This document shows positions 16,591 through 25,422 of a DNA stretch of 64,000 bases, piece by piece. The notes beneath the pieces are model-generated. The model saw only the letters and a program-made list of their open reading frames with translations, was not told the DNA's origin and did not search any database. Location of the stretch: contig CAWFFO010000005.1 in NCBI GenBank assembly GCA_963815135.1, positions 62,001 through 126,000 on the forward strand, written 5' to 3'. Position 1 is the stretch's first letter. The number at the start of each line of letters is the position of its first letter. The DNA comes from CAIWTU01 sp963815135 (GTDB lineage Bacteria > Desulfobacterota > Desulfuromonadia > Geobacterales > Geobacteraceae). Made by a program: the position numbers and the translations under genes.

Positions 16591-17781
16591 TTATCTTATC
16601 CAGGTGGATGGGTCCACCGGTTTTCCCTGGTACCTTATTTCAAAATAGAGCATTGGACCATCTGAAGAGTCGCCATCTCCCACTGTTGCAACCACATCGT
16701 TTTTTGCAACTCTTGTCCCGACCTTTTTCAGGATTTTCGAGTTGTGTGCATATAAGCTGAAATATCCACCACCGTGATCAACTATCAGCAGATTTCCGTA
16801 ACCCTTGAAATAATCCGCGAAAATGACCTTGCCGTCATAAATCGTGTGAACCTCGGTTCCGACTGGCGCTGCTATGGATATGCCGTTGTTGAAGGTATAG
16901 GAATTGAATCGAGGATGTTTATGTCTGCCGAATCCGCTTATTATGTGCCCTCTGACCGGCATCGGCAGACGACCTTTCTGGGAAGCAAAACCATTGTCGG
17001 ATAATAGGGTAGGGGGTGCAACCCCTTTTTTTACAGTTTTAGCGGCCTTCTGCCTTTCCTCTATTGCACGTTTCCTGCTTGCGGCTTCTAGCCTCCTTAT
17101 TGTGGATTGCAGTCTTTCTGAATTAGCTTCAAGTTCGCGCAAAGACTCCTGGTATCTGGTTTTATCCTGTTTTACCTTAGCCAAATATTGTGCTTTTTGC
17201 TCCTTTTCCGCCACTATCTCTTTTTTCTTCAGTTCAATGTCTGCCTTGATCTTCTCCTTGTTCCTCGTATCCTCCCGCAGCTTTTCCTGAAGAACTCTGA
17301 GCCCCTGTATCTTGTCATTATATTCGCCTACAATGATTTTGTCATGATCAACTAACGATTTCATATAACGGACATCCTGAAGCATTTCCGGAAATGATTC
17401 TGCGGAAAAATAAAATCTTATATTACTGACATTGCCGGCTTTATAAATGGAAACGAGCCTATTCTGAATCTGAATTTTCTTCCGCTCAATATCCTTCTTG
17501 GCATTTTCAATATTTGTAGCGGTTCGGTCAAGTTTTGTTTCTGCAGCTTGCAGATCATGGTTTAAGTGATTCAACGAATTTTCTTTTTCTTTCAGGTTCA
17601 GATTGATTTGTATAAGTTCGCCGGATACGATACTTTCTACACGGGTTGTTTTGTTCAAGAGCTGTTTTTTGTGCTTTATCTCGTTCTTTATACCGCGCAG
17701 TTGCTGCTTTACATCGGCACCCCATGCGGTAACTGAAAAATATATAATAACACTTATTATTAAAAATATTATGCGGATCAT
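16591..17781 (-). CDS. envC: EnvC-like murein hydrolase activator with degenerate LytM (M23) domain
   Basis: 396 residues: signal peptide (1-21), long coiled coil (about 25-245) and a C-terminal LytM domain (about 280-396). The zinc ligands expected in active M23 enzymes are missing: the H-x-G-x-D site reads NNGIS and the final HxH reads MLYF, while the central LYAH histidine remains. This is the pattern of EnvC, which activates amidases instead of cutting peptidoglycan. It starts three bases after the ftsX stop, and FtsEX is known to gate EnvC, so partnership is well supported. Confidence 0.9.
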   Translation of the reverse strand: MIRIIFLIISVIIYFSVTAWGADVKQQLRGIKNEIKHKKQLLNKTTRVESIVSGELIQINLNLKEKENSLNHLNHDLQAAETKLDRTATNIENAKKDIERKKIQIQNRLVSIYKAGNVSNIRFYFSAESFPEMLQDVRYMKSLVDHDKIIVGEYNDKIQGLRVLQEKLREDTRNKEKIKADIELKKKEIVAEKEQKAQYLAKVKQDKTRYQESLRELEANSERLQSTIRRLEAASRKRAIEERQKAAKTVKKGVAPPTLLSDNGFASQKGRLPMPVRGHIISGFGRHKHPRFNSYTFNNGISIAAPVGTEVHTIYDGKVIFADYFKGYGNLLIVDHGGGYFSLYAHNSKILKKVGTRVAKNDVVATVGDGDSSDGPMLYFEIRYQGKPVDPSTWIR

Positions 17782-17783
17782 AT

Positions 17784-18728
17784 CTAAATGGTAATAAATC
17801 GTTTCAGAGATGTAAGGCTTCCAAGAAAACCGAGAATTATGCTCCCTGCAAATATTCCGGCTAAATATGTAAAGGGTAGAAACACAATATTTCCTTCTGC
17901 CGGATTAAAGTTCATGAAGTTACCGGTATTATGAAGGAAACCATAATATATACCGTACAAAATGAGAATTGCCAGAAGGGAGCCGGCTGCTCCTTGCAGA
18001 ATACCTTCTATGAGAAAAGGGATTTTGATGAAAATACGGGTTGCGCCCACAAGGCCAAGCAATTCCACTTCTTCTTTTCTTGAATATATTGTGAGCTTTA
18101 TGGTGTTGGCAACGATAAAAATTACGGCCAGAACAAGAAAAGCACCCACGAAGATACCAAGAAGCTTCATGAAATCCATAAAGTTGTTAAAACGCTGTAC
18201 CCAGGCTTCTCCATACTGAATTTCGGAAATTCCCGGGATTTTCGTCAGACTTGCGGTGTAGGCATTTAAAGCTTCGCCGCCACGAAATCCTTTCTTTAGC
18301 TGTATCTCGATTGAGGATGGCAATATGTCTGCTGAAACGTCGTCAAGCAAGGCGTCCTGACCTTGAAGTCTGTTGCGGAACCTTTTGAGAGCTTCGTTTT
18401 TTGAAACGTATGTTGTTTTTGCGGTTCCCTTTAGAGATTCGATTCCGGCAATGATGGCTTTCTGTTCATCTGCTGCCAATTCATGGTCAAAATATGCCGT
18501 TACCTGAACCCTTTCGCTCCACTGGTCCGTCACTTTCTCCATGTTTATGTACAGCAGCAGAAGAAGTGAAAATATAAGCACAGAAAATGAAATTGTCCCC
18601 ACTGTCAGGATATTAACGAGAAGATTTTGCCTGATATTCAAAAGTGATCGGGTTATAAAATAGCGGGCACGCCCCACAATTCCTTCCCGCTCCATCTTTG
18701 GTCTCTTTCCGTTGCTATTTCCGGACAT
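17784..18728 (-). CDS. ftsX: cell division ABC transporter-like permease FtsX
   Basis: 314 residues with the FtsX plan: a cytoplasmic N-terminus, one membrane helix (about 35-62), a periplasmic domain that would contact EnvC, then three more membrane helices (about 190-310). FtsX does not transport but relays FtsE ATPase cycles to periplasmic hydrolase activators. Its start lies within the ftsE 3' end (14-bp overlap) and envC follows at once, so all three are translationally linked. Confidence 0.94.
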   Translation of the reverse strand: MSGNSNGKRPKMEREGIVGRARYFITRSLLNIRQNLLVNILTVGTISFSVLIFSLLLLLYINMEKVTDQWSERVQVTAYFDHELAADEQKAIIAGIESLKGTAKTTYVSKNEALKRFRNRLQGQDALLDDVSADILPSSIEIQLKKGFRGGEALNAYTASLTKIPGISEIQYGEAWVQRFNNFMDFMKLLGIFVGAFLVLAVIFIVANTIKLTIYSRKEEVELLGLVGATRIFIKIPFLIEGILQGAAGSLLAILILYGIYYGFLHNTGNFMNFNPAEGNIVFLPFTYLAGIFAGSIILGFLGSLTSLKRFITI

Positions 18729-19386
18729 CAGCGTCCTCCCTCATGCTCCCCTTGTCCAGCACAATTATCCTGCGGTGGCTGTTGTCCGTCAATCGCCTGT
18801 CATGTGATGCTATTACAACCGTTGTGCCGCGGATATTCGCTTCCTTGAGGATTTTAAGCACCTGGTTTTTCGAACCTTCATCAAGATTGCCAGTCGGTTC
18901 GTCCGCTAGCACAATTTTCGGATCGTTCACAAGTGCCCTGGCCAGGGCCACGCGCTGCTGTTCACCGCCGGAAAGCCTGAGTGGGGTTGAATGGATCTTG
19001 TGCTCAAGACCCATCTGTTTCAGAATGTGAAAGACCTTCTTTCCGATATCTTTCCTGCTCCAACCAAGCACTTCCAGGGTTAAAGCAACATTTTCCATTA
19101 CAGTTCTGTTAGGCAGCAACTTGAAGTCCTGAAAAACGACCCCGACCTTGCGCCTAAGCAGTGGGAATTGCGTTGATCTTAACCGTGTAATATTCTGGCC
19201 GTCAACAAGTATCTGGCCTCTGGTCGGTATCAACGCACCATATAGAAGTTTCAGCAGAGTCGATTTGCCCGCGCCTGATACACCGGTCAGAAAAACAAAT
19301 TCGCCTTTCTCAATCTTCAGGTTGATATCGGATAGCGCGGAAGCATCTTTTTGATAAAATAGGGATACATTATGCATTTCTATCAT
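18715..19386 (-). CDS. ftsE: cell division ATP-binding protein FtsE
   Basis: 223 residues, standard for FtsE. Walker A GVSGAGKST, signature LSGGEQQR and Walker B VLADEPTGNLD are all present. It is the cytoplasmic ATPase of the FtsEX complex. GAGGT lies about nine bases before the ATG. It follows the pseudopilin genes by 75 bp, so this division operon sits directly behind the secretion operon on the same strand. Confidence 0.95.
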   Translation of the reverse strand: MIEMHNVSLFYQKDASALSDINLKIEKGEFVFLTGVSGAGKSTLLKLLYGALIPTRGQILVDGQNITRLRSTQFPLLRRKVGVVFQDFKLLPNRTVMENVALTLEVLGWSRKDIGKKVFHILKQMGLEHKIHSTPLRLSGGEQQRVALARALVNDPKIVLADEPTGNLDEGSKNQVLKILKEANIRGTTVVIASHDRRLTDNSHRRIIVLDKGSMREDADVRK

Positions 19387-19461
19387 TTCGGAATGACCTC
19401 GAAATACCGGATATTATTCCGTGTGATATTAATACTTATTATGCAGGCAGTTCAAGCTTTA

Positions 19462-19848
19462 TTACCATTCGTTGTATGGGATGTTGTTCGTTCCGACAAG
19501 TTTTGATCCGCTGTGGACATCATAAATTGAACCTTTTACCTCTGTTCCATCGGGTGAGGGTGGCGGTGCAACAGTAATCCAGGTGTCGTTTTTTCCGGTA
19601 AAAGGGTCTTTGGGGATATCTCGAAGATACTTTTTGTCAACGATTTCCTGCAGTGAATCCGGGTATTTGCCCTGGTCAGCCTGGAACTGGTCTATGGTGC
19701 TGCGGAAGTTGTAAAGATCTTCTCTCAAAACAGCTTCACGCGCCTTGATTACCCCAGTCCTGTAATTGGGCGCCGCAATTGCGGCAAGTATGCCGATGAT
19801 GCACATGACCACCATAAGTTCTATCAGGGTAAATCCCCGCTTGTTCAT
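19462..19848 (-). CDS. type II secretion/type IV pilin-like pseudopilin
   Basis: 128 residues starting at the ATG that gives MNKRGFTLIELMVVM, a classical prepilin cleavage site (G before F) and hydrophobic helix with Glu5. The frame extends upstream through the preceding gene, but that part is only overlap. The C-terminal domain has the GspG-like KYPDSLQEIVDKKYLRDIPKDPFTG segment and ends with YNEW. It is the major-pseudopilin-like member of the operon, resembling OxpG of Geobacter. Confidence 0.87.
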   Translation of the reverse strand: MNKRGFTLIELMVVMCIIGILAAIAAPNYRTGVIKAREAVLREDLYNFRSTIDQFQADQGKYPDSLQEIVDKKYLRDIPKDPFTGKNDTWITVAPPPSPDGTEVKGSIYDVHSGSKLVGTNNIPYNEW

Positions 19849-19873
19849 AATGGTGGATCCTTTTACGTTTTTT

Positions 19874-20371
19874 CTACCATTCATTGTATTTGGTCCCGTC
19901 AATTGCCGTTTCAGTGCTTTTTGAATGAATATCGAAGACATCTTCTCCGCCCCAGATTGTCGAGTCGGCTTCATCCGAATATGAGCGGAGAGCCCAATCG
20001 GGTGCCTTACCGTGTTCCGGAGGGTTGAACGGGTCCGCCGGTATGCTACGGAGAAACTTTTTCTTGTTTTTATAAAGGCCACCGAAATCGGCTCCGTCAA
20101 CCAGTTGCTGCAGGGTCGCGGGATATCCGCTTTCAGGTATATCGGAATTTAGTCCCGGGGTTATTTTCTTTTCGTCAACAGCCTTGTCATATGATTTTTT
20201 ATAGTCATCTATGGCGGTCCGGATAATTCGGAGGTTTCTCCTGAGTTCCAGCTCCTTTGTCCTTTTTGCCGTCATTTGTGCCATAGGTACGACCAGTGTG
20301 GCGAGGACCGAAAGAATAGCTACCGTTATAACCAGTTCTATTAATGTCAAACCTGATGAATTTATACGCAT
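19874..20371 (-). CDS. second pseudopilin of the secretion operon
   Basis: 165 residues. The leader MRINSSGLTLIELV gives a prepilin peptidase site followed by a hydrophobic helix. The body has GYPATLQQLVDG and FLRSIPADPFNPPEHG, close in pattern to the neighbouring pseudopilin, and it too ends with YNEW. It lies 22 bp after the secretin gene and 25 bp before the other pseudopilin. The shared ends suggest a duplication followed by divergence. Confidence 0.86.
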   Translation of the reverse strand: MRINSSGLTLIELVITVAILSVLATLVVPMAQMTAKRTKELELRRNLRIIRTAIDDYKKSYDKAVDEKKITPGLNSDIPESGYPATLQQLVDGADFGGLYKNKKKFLRSIPADPFNPPEHGKAPDWALRSYSDEADSTIWGGEDVFDIHSKSTETAIDGTKYNEW

Positions 20372-20392
20372 TCTGTTGTTGCAGGATATAAT

Positions 20393-22786
20393 TTACCTGA
20401 TCTCCACTGCCACATTGTATGGACTTATTGATACGGGATTCCCCTCGGGCGACAGGAATTTTGTGTCCTGAACACCGAAAGTGGCGATTCCCTTTGATTT
20501 TGCCTGAAAAAGTAAAGTGGCGAGAGTTCCCGCGCCGCTCATCCCTCCCACATTTCCGACCCTGTTCAGAACCACGCTGACTTTCCCGGTGATTGTATCT
20601 ACAGATGTGTGAAAGGCAGTCTGTTTCCCGTCCTGTTTCATGAAACCGCCTTCTGTTGCTCTCTCCATTTCGACAAGTCTCGGGTCATATGTCAGGACAA
20701 AGGGAGCGCTGTATAGATTGAGGGAACCGGCGGTTTTTACCTCGACTGGAAACCGGCTTCCCACAGAGGCCGTCGGCGGAGCGTTTATTGTTATTGATCC
20801 CTGGACCATACCCTGGGGGGCGGGAGCCGGCTGGAGAGATTGTACCGGAGCTGCTTGTGGTATGGCTTGAGGCATTATCGTTTCATGGGGTATCAATTGC
20901 CCGGTGTTATTCTGTTGCGCCGGGTTCTGGCCGGATTTCAAATCGGGTTCCTGGTTGAATGAGGAATAGGGGCTCGTCGTTGACGGTTCGTCCTCTTTTC
21001 CCGACCAGAAAGTAGACATATTCTGTTCCGGAACCGAAGGCAAGCGAACTATCCGCGGGGTTATGGCGAGCACCAGTTCGGTCTTGTCATTCTTGTTGTC
21101 GCTTCCGCTCAGAAGTGGACCAATGAGCGGAATATCGCCGAGGATGAATACTTTCTGTTTTGTCTTGCTTTTATTGCCTTGAATCAGTCCACCGATGATA
21201 CTTGTTTCACCATCTTTCAGGGTCAGAACCGTATCGAGGTTCCTGGTGCCTATGGTTATGAGGGTATTGCCGACTGAATCGGTTTTCTGGCTCAGAACCG
21301 AACTTACTTCTAGACTGAGCTTCATGTTGACTTCACTGTCCAACAGAATGGTAGGTTCGGCGTTCATTTTTATTCCGACATCGACATACTGGATATTAGT
21401 GCTGTATCCCGTGACACCGGACGTGGTGGAGATAGTTGTGATAGGCTCCCTGGTGGCCACCGTGAACTTGGCTTTTTCACGGTTCTTAATTCTTATCTTG
21501 GGATTGGCAAGTACTTCGGCATTGGAGAGCGTTTTGCCGAAATTATAGGTTGCATTCGGGACGGTGAAAAAGCCGCCAAATCCGCGCCAGTTGAAGAGAT
21601 TCAGCAGATTTGCCACATCCGTATTGGTTGAACTGGTTGTGGTGCCGCTAGTGGTGGTTGTTGTGGCTTGAGACAAAGTGTCCGACAACAGGACGCCGTT
21701 TCTTCCGGCAGAAGCAGAAACAGCATATTGACTAAGTGCCAGACCGAATTTATCTTCGTTCGATTTTGTAAGTTCTATTACTTCTACGTCCAGGATAACC
21801 TCGGAATCGGGAAGGTCATTTGCTTCCAGAATTTTCTGGGCTACATCGACCGTTTCAGGGACGTCACGAATGACAATGGCGTTCAGGTCTTCATTCACAT
21901 AGACTTTCTTGATCTGTAGCATGGTACGCAGAAGGTTGATTGCTTTCTTTGCATCGAGATTGTTGAGAAAGAAAGTTCTTACCACCAGTTCCTCATATTG
22001 TTTTTCCTTTTCCGGGGTTTTCGGATAAATAATAATCGTGCTTTCGTTCAATATCTTGCGTCCGAGCTTGTTCATGTTTGTAATGATATCGAGTGCCTGC
22101 TCGAAAGTTGCATTTTCGAGAAAAATTGAAAAATTCTGGTCCTTAACTCCTTCGTCGAATACAAAATTGATTCCGGAGAGCCTGGTCAGAATATTGAATA
22201 TATCCTTGATCCTCGTGTCTCTGAATTTGAGAGTTATAGGTTTGGTCGATTTAAGGTTCAGTTCAAAACCGTCAATCTTGGTTTTCTGATGTCGCAAAAG
22301 TCTTTTGATTGCTTCTCCGGCCTCTTTGTTGTCAGGGTTTACACTGGCAGCCTTCCTGTAAGAACGAAATGCTTCCGCAATCTTGTGTGATTTTTCAAAA
22401 TCGACTCCTTCATTATATAAAATCATGGAGTCTCTGATTTTCTTGACTTCTTCAATCTGCTGGCTGGTACGGTCCAGCGAGGGGTCCAGGACGCTTGCCG
22501 CCTCGAACTCCCGCAAGGCTCCGTCGTAATCCTTGGCAGTCATGAAATCATCGCCTTTTTTCAGATGTACCCTTGCGGCCTCTTCACCGGTTTTAAGGAA
22601 TCGCAGCCTGTACTCCTGGTTATTGGGGTTGGCCATGGATACTTCGGCGTATTTGAGATATGCTTCGTCAAGCCTGCCTTCATTTTCCAGTTTCTCAGCC
22701 TTGTCGAAAGCCGTGCGTCCACCTGCGCAACCCGTCAGAATTGACAGGCAGAAAATAAGATAAATTGTCCTCCGAATATATTGCAT
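20393..22786 (-). CDS. outer-membrane secretin lipoprotein with N-terminal TPR and C-terminal cohesin-like domain
   Basis: 797 residues. A lipoprotein signal ends in LTGC (Cys about 20). Tetratricopeptide-like helices (about 30-150) precede the secretin N-domains and pore domain (about 180-590: GGLIQGN, PLIGPLL). After a P/Q-rich linker, residues about 655-797 resemble a cohesin domain (VGSRFPVEVKTAG, VLTYDPRLVEM). This build is unlike standard GspD or PilQ and fits the atypical Oxp/Pul secretins of Geobacter. It forms the exit channel of the operon's secretion system. The cohesin part could hold a surface partner or cargo. Confidence 0.9.
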   Translation of the reverse strand: MQYIRRTIYLIFCLSILTGCAGGRTAFDKAEKLENEGRLDEAYLKYAEVSMANPNNQEYRLRFLKTGEEAARVHLKKGDDFMTAKDYDGALREFEAASVLDPSLDRTSQQIEEVKKIRDSMILYNEGVDFEKSHKIAEAFRSYRKAASVNPDNKEAGEAIKRLLRHQKTKIDGFELNLKSTKPITLKFRDTRIKDIFNILTRLSGINFVFDEGVKDQNFSIFLENATFEQALDIITNMNKLGRKILNESTIIIYPKTPEKEKQYEELVVRTFFLNNLDAKKAINLLRTMLQIKKVYVNEDLNAIVIRDVPETVDVAQKILEANDLPDSEVILDVEVIELTKSNEDKFGLALSQYAVSASAGRNGVLLSDTLSQATTTTTSGTTTSSTNTDVANLLNLFNWRGFGGFFTVPNATYNFGKTLSNAEVLANPKIRIKNREKAKFTVATREPITTISTTSGVTGYSTNIQYVDVGIKMNAEPTILLDSEVNMKLSLEVSSVLSQKTDSVGNTLITIGTRNLDTVLTLKDGETSIIGGLIQGNKSKTKQKVFILGDIPLIGPLLSGSDNKNDKTELVLAITPRIVRLPSVPEQNMSTFWSGKEDEPSTTSPYSSFNQEPDLKSGQNPAQQNNTGQLIPHETIMPQAIPQAAPVQSLQPAPAPQGMVQGSITINAPPTASVGSRFPVEVKTAGSLNLYSAPFVLTYDPRLVEMERATEGGFMKQDGKQTAFHTSVDTITGKVSVVLNRVGNVGGMSGAGTLATLLFQAKSKGIATFGVQDTKFLSPEGNPVSISPYNVAVEIR

Positions 22787-22810
22787 AAGAAATTCTCCAT
22801 GCGGGGAATT

Positions 22811-23392
22811 TTACTGCCCCGAGACGTTGAGAGGCCTGTTTTCAATTAATGGAATTACTGTTACCGAACCGTCAAGGGATGACCGGATGGTGAGCGCTTC
22901 ATCCGTGATATCGGCAACCAGATACCTGCCCATGATGGTGTCACCCTTTTTAACCAGAAAAATCTCGTTGTTTCCACTAAGAAAAATTGTTTTTTTGTTG
23001 TCTTTTTTCAGGAAACCGAGAAAAGTCAGCTGTGCCATATCTCTCTGGACAGGGGAGATCTGAGGCACGGGAGGCGGAGCGGGCAAGTGGACAACCGGAT
23101 TGGATGCCTTTGCAGCATGTTTCACCGGGACTGTTTTCCCTTGGCCTATCGCGCCGAAGATATTCTTTTTGAAACCGGAAAATGACTCCGGCTCCCTGTC
23201 GAGCAGATCAAGACGTACTCGCATCTCAGGGGGCAACGGTTTTGCTGTCACCATTCTGCTTTTTGCCGTGGAACCCGGGCCATAGGTTAACTTGGCAACA
23301 GATTTTTGACGTGGCATTTTCCAGTAACTGTAAGCAACGGATAAAGCAAGAAGAACTAGTAGTAAAGAGAGAAGAAGTTTCTGTCTGTTCAT
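22811..23392 (-). CDS. PilP/GspC-like periplasmic connector of the secretion system
   Basis: 193 residues. One N-terminal membrane helix (about 7-25), a P-rich linker, and a C-terminal beta domain (about 115-190: MAQLTFLGFLKKDNKKTIFL, VKKGDTIMGRYLV) like the homology region of GspC/PilP that contacts the secretin N0 domain. It starts four bases inside the pilO-like gene end and is followed by the secretin gene, which supports the role. Confidence 0.78.
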   Translation of the reverse strand: MNRQKLLLSLLLVLLALSVAYSYWKMPRQKSVAKLTYGPGSTAKSRMVTAKPLPPEMRVRLDLLDREPESFSGFKKNIFGAIGQGKTVPVKHAAKASNPVVHLPAPPPVPQISPVQRDMAQLTFLGFLKKDNKKTIFLSGNNEIFLVKKGDTIMGRYLVADITDEALTIRSSLDGSVTVIPLIENRPLNVSGQ

Positions 23393-23937
23393 GGTTTCTC
23401 CGCTCTGAAATATGCTGAAATGTTTACGGAAAAATCCACTGCATCTCCACTTATATCGGTATTTTTGAGGGAGACAGAGTCTATTGACAGAATTTCATTT
23501 GACCGTTCGATGTCCGAGATAAAACTTTTTATTGCCGCATAACCGCCTTTGACACTGAATGTAAGCGTATAATCCAGAATGTCGCTGCCTTTTATCATTT
23601 CCGGCTTGTATGCTACGCTCCCGATCTTCAGCCCGTTATTTGAGGCGATCTCGAACAGGTTTCCGATTACACGGGTAAAATCCTTTTTGGGAGGAATCTT
23701 CGAGTAGAAGTCTTCTATATCTTTTTTGCCCTGAACATAGACAAGAGCTTTGTCTATCGATCCGCCGCTGCTCCTTCGTTTGTTAAACCATTCTTTCTGC
23801 AAAGTCTCCAGTTTCGGCTCCTGGGATAAGCTGATGAAGCCATACATGGACAGATTCATTATCGCAAGAGCCAGTATCCATCCAATCGACTTTTTCCTTG
23901 TTTTTATTATTTCGAAGATTATTTTCATGGCGATCAT
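23389..23937 (-). CDS. PilO/GspM-like inner-membrane assembly protein
   Basis: About 182 residues: short cytoplasmic start, one membrane helix (GWILALAIMNLSMYGF), coiled coil, then a ferredoxin-like periplasmic domain. PilO pairs with PilN to link the cytoplasmic ATPase ring with the secretin. Three in-frame starts exist (GTG 23952, ATG 23937, ATG 23928); I chose 23937 because it overlaps the pilN-like stop as ATGA, the pattern of the operon. Confidence 0.82.
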   Translation of the reverse strand: MIAMKIIFEIIKTRKKSIGWILALAIMNLSMYGFISLSQEPKLETLQKEWFNKRRSSGGSIDKALVYVQGKKDIEDFYSKIPPKKDFTRVIGNLFEIASNNGLKIGSVAYKPEMIKGSDILDYTLTFSVKGGYAAIKSFISDIERSNEILSIDSVSLKNTDISGDAVDFSVNISAYFRAEKP

Positions 23938-24473
23938 AATTTGTATTTGCACGTAATGGTGAAAGATAGGAGATTCTGTTTGTCTTTCGTTTCTTTTTCA
24001 TCCTGTTTGTGCAGGTATACATTGGAGAAAAAGTCAGATGCTTCGAGATTCTGGATAAAGTGACTCATGACTCCGAAGGTCAGGGAATTTCCAGTAAGTT
24101 TGATAGTATGCTCTTCACTGTCGGGTTCGAGTGAAGTAAGGGTTAACCCTTCAGGGACAACACTTTCCAGCCTGTTTAAAAGCCCCACCCAGTCATAGGT
24201 CTTTTTTTCAATCAGGCTGTTGCAGAATTTAATATTATCGGTTAATTTAACGTAATCTTTGTCGGTAAATTCAGGAACATTTTTTTTGAAGACAGCTTTA
24301 TCTGCCGTTGTCAAAGAGCTTATACGCGAAATTTCACCCGCATTGCGAGAATAAATTTTGACCTGAACTAGAAAAAGGAACAGTAAAACAATAACGGAAG
24401 CCACAATGGCGCTGTTAACCTTCTTTTTGTTAATATAGGTTCTAGTCGCAAGATTTATCTTGAACTGCATCAC
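23934..24473 (-). CDS. PilN/GspL C-terminal-like inner-membrane assembly protein
   Basis: 179 residues. The start MMQFKINLATRTY contains the INLA motif by which PilN docks into PilM. A membrane helix (about 20-42) and a periplasmic ferredoxin-like domain (GLTLTSLEPDSEEHTIKLTG) follow. The start overlaps the pilM-like stop by four bases. Confidence 0.86.
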   Translation of the reverse strand: MMQFKINLATRTYINKKKVNSAIVASVIVLLFLFLVQVKIYSRNAGEISRISSLTTADKAVFKKNVPEFTDKDYVKLTDNIKFCNSLIEKKTYDWVGLLNRLESVVPEGLTLTSLEPDSEEHTIKLTGNSLTFGVMSHFIQNLEASDFFSNVYLHKQDEKETKDKQNLLSFTITCKYKL

Positions 24474-25393
24474 AAATTCCTTATTGCCGCGCCCAGGGCG
24501 GGTGACAGATTCTGCAACGTTTTCCCTCCACAGTTTATACCATTCGTTCCGGTTATGAAATCCACGGCATTGAGTGAAAACGGTTCCAATCCAGTTATTT
24601 CGGCTACAATAGATGAAAGATCTTTTGAATCATCAAGTGTAGTTGCACAAAACACATCATCGAAAATATATCCAGGATGACTGTTTTTAAATAAAAGTAA
24701 CGAGTTGCTTATTTCTCTAAATATCCTTTCAGTTTCAGAAGTTTCCGCTGATATCTCTTTTGAGCGGTAGAAGACAGGACTGCCCTGATGGAATACTGTA
24801 ATACTGACAGATCCTGCAAAAAAGGTAATGAAGGCTGTATTTGCTGAAAGTTCCAGCCGTTGGCAAAAAAAACGGTACAGGTTGAAGGTTGAGAAATCTA
24901 TAAAGACCGGCTCAAGTCCGGCTTCAAGCAGAAGATCCTCATACTGCGTGACTACCTGTTTGGTAATCACCGAAATGAGTGTCAGTATTCCGCCTGTTTC
25001 GCTTTCTCTCAATATCTGATAATCCAGATACAGGTTTTCTATATCAAGAGGGAAATTTTTTTTCAGTTTCCAGCGAATTATATCCACACCTTCCTGTCGG
25101 CTTTTGAATCTGGTTTCCAGATCCAGGATCATAACTCTTCCGGCCGCATCAGGGAGAGACAGTGATACACGCGTCATGGGGTTTAACATTTTTAAATAGC
25201 TTTCACGCACCGTATTGACGAAACGGGCGGGGTCGGTAACATTCAATTCCTTGAAAGAAGTCTGAATGGTGCCTTCGGGAAAGTCCTTCACAGAATATGC
25301 TGTTAGTTTGGGAGATTTGCGATTGCCTCCCAACACAGCCATTTGTAGCCCGTTATGGGATATTTCCAGTCCTAGAGATTGCCTGTCAAACAT
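24470..25393 (-). CDS. PilM/GspL-like actin-fold cytoplasmic assembly protein
   Basis: 307 residues. The N-terminal LGLEISHNGLQMAVL and later FITFFAGSVSITVF are the nucleotide-fold phosphate loops of the PilM/FtsA-like family. The protein binds the N-terminus of PilN on the cytoplasmic face and connects it with the GspE ATPase. The residues in phosphate 1 are less polar than in nucleotide-hydrolysing relatives. It follows gspE by 30 bp. Confidence 0.85.
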   Translation of the reverse strand: MFDRQSLGLEISHNGLQMAVLGGNRKSPKLTAYSVKDFPEGTIQTSFKELNVTDPARFVNTVRESYLKMLNPMTRVSLSLPDAAGRVMILDLETRFKSRQEGVDIIRWKLKKNFPLDIENLYLDYQILRESETGGILTLISVITKQVVTQYEDLLLEAGLEPVFIDFSTFNLYRFFCQRLELSANTAFITFFAGSVSITVFHQGSPVFYRSKEISAETSETERIFREISNSLLLFKNSHPGYIFDDVFCATTLDDSKDLSSIVAEITGLEPFSLNAVDFITGTNGINCGGKTLQNLSPALGAAIRNL

Positions 25394-25422
25394 AAATAAT
25401 ATTTCCTGAAATGAAGGAGTGG

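Noticed and set aside
19849..20100. 84-residue N-terminal extension of the last pseudopilin
   Set aside because: It overlaps the preceding pseudopilin gene in another frame and would bury the prepilin peptidase site.
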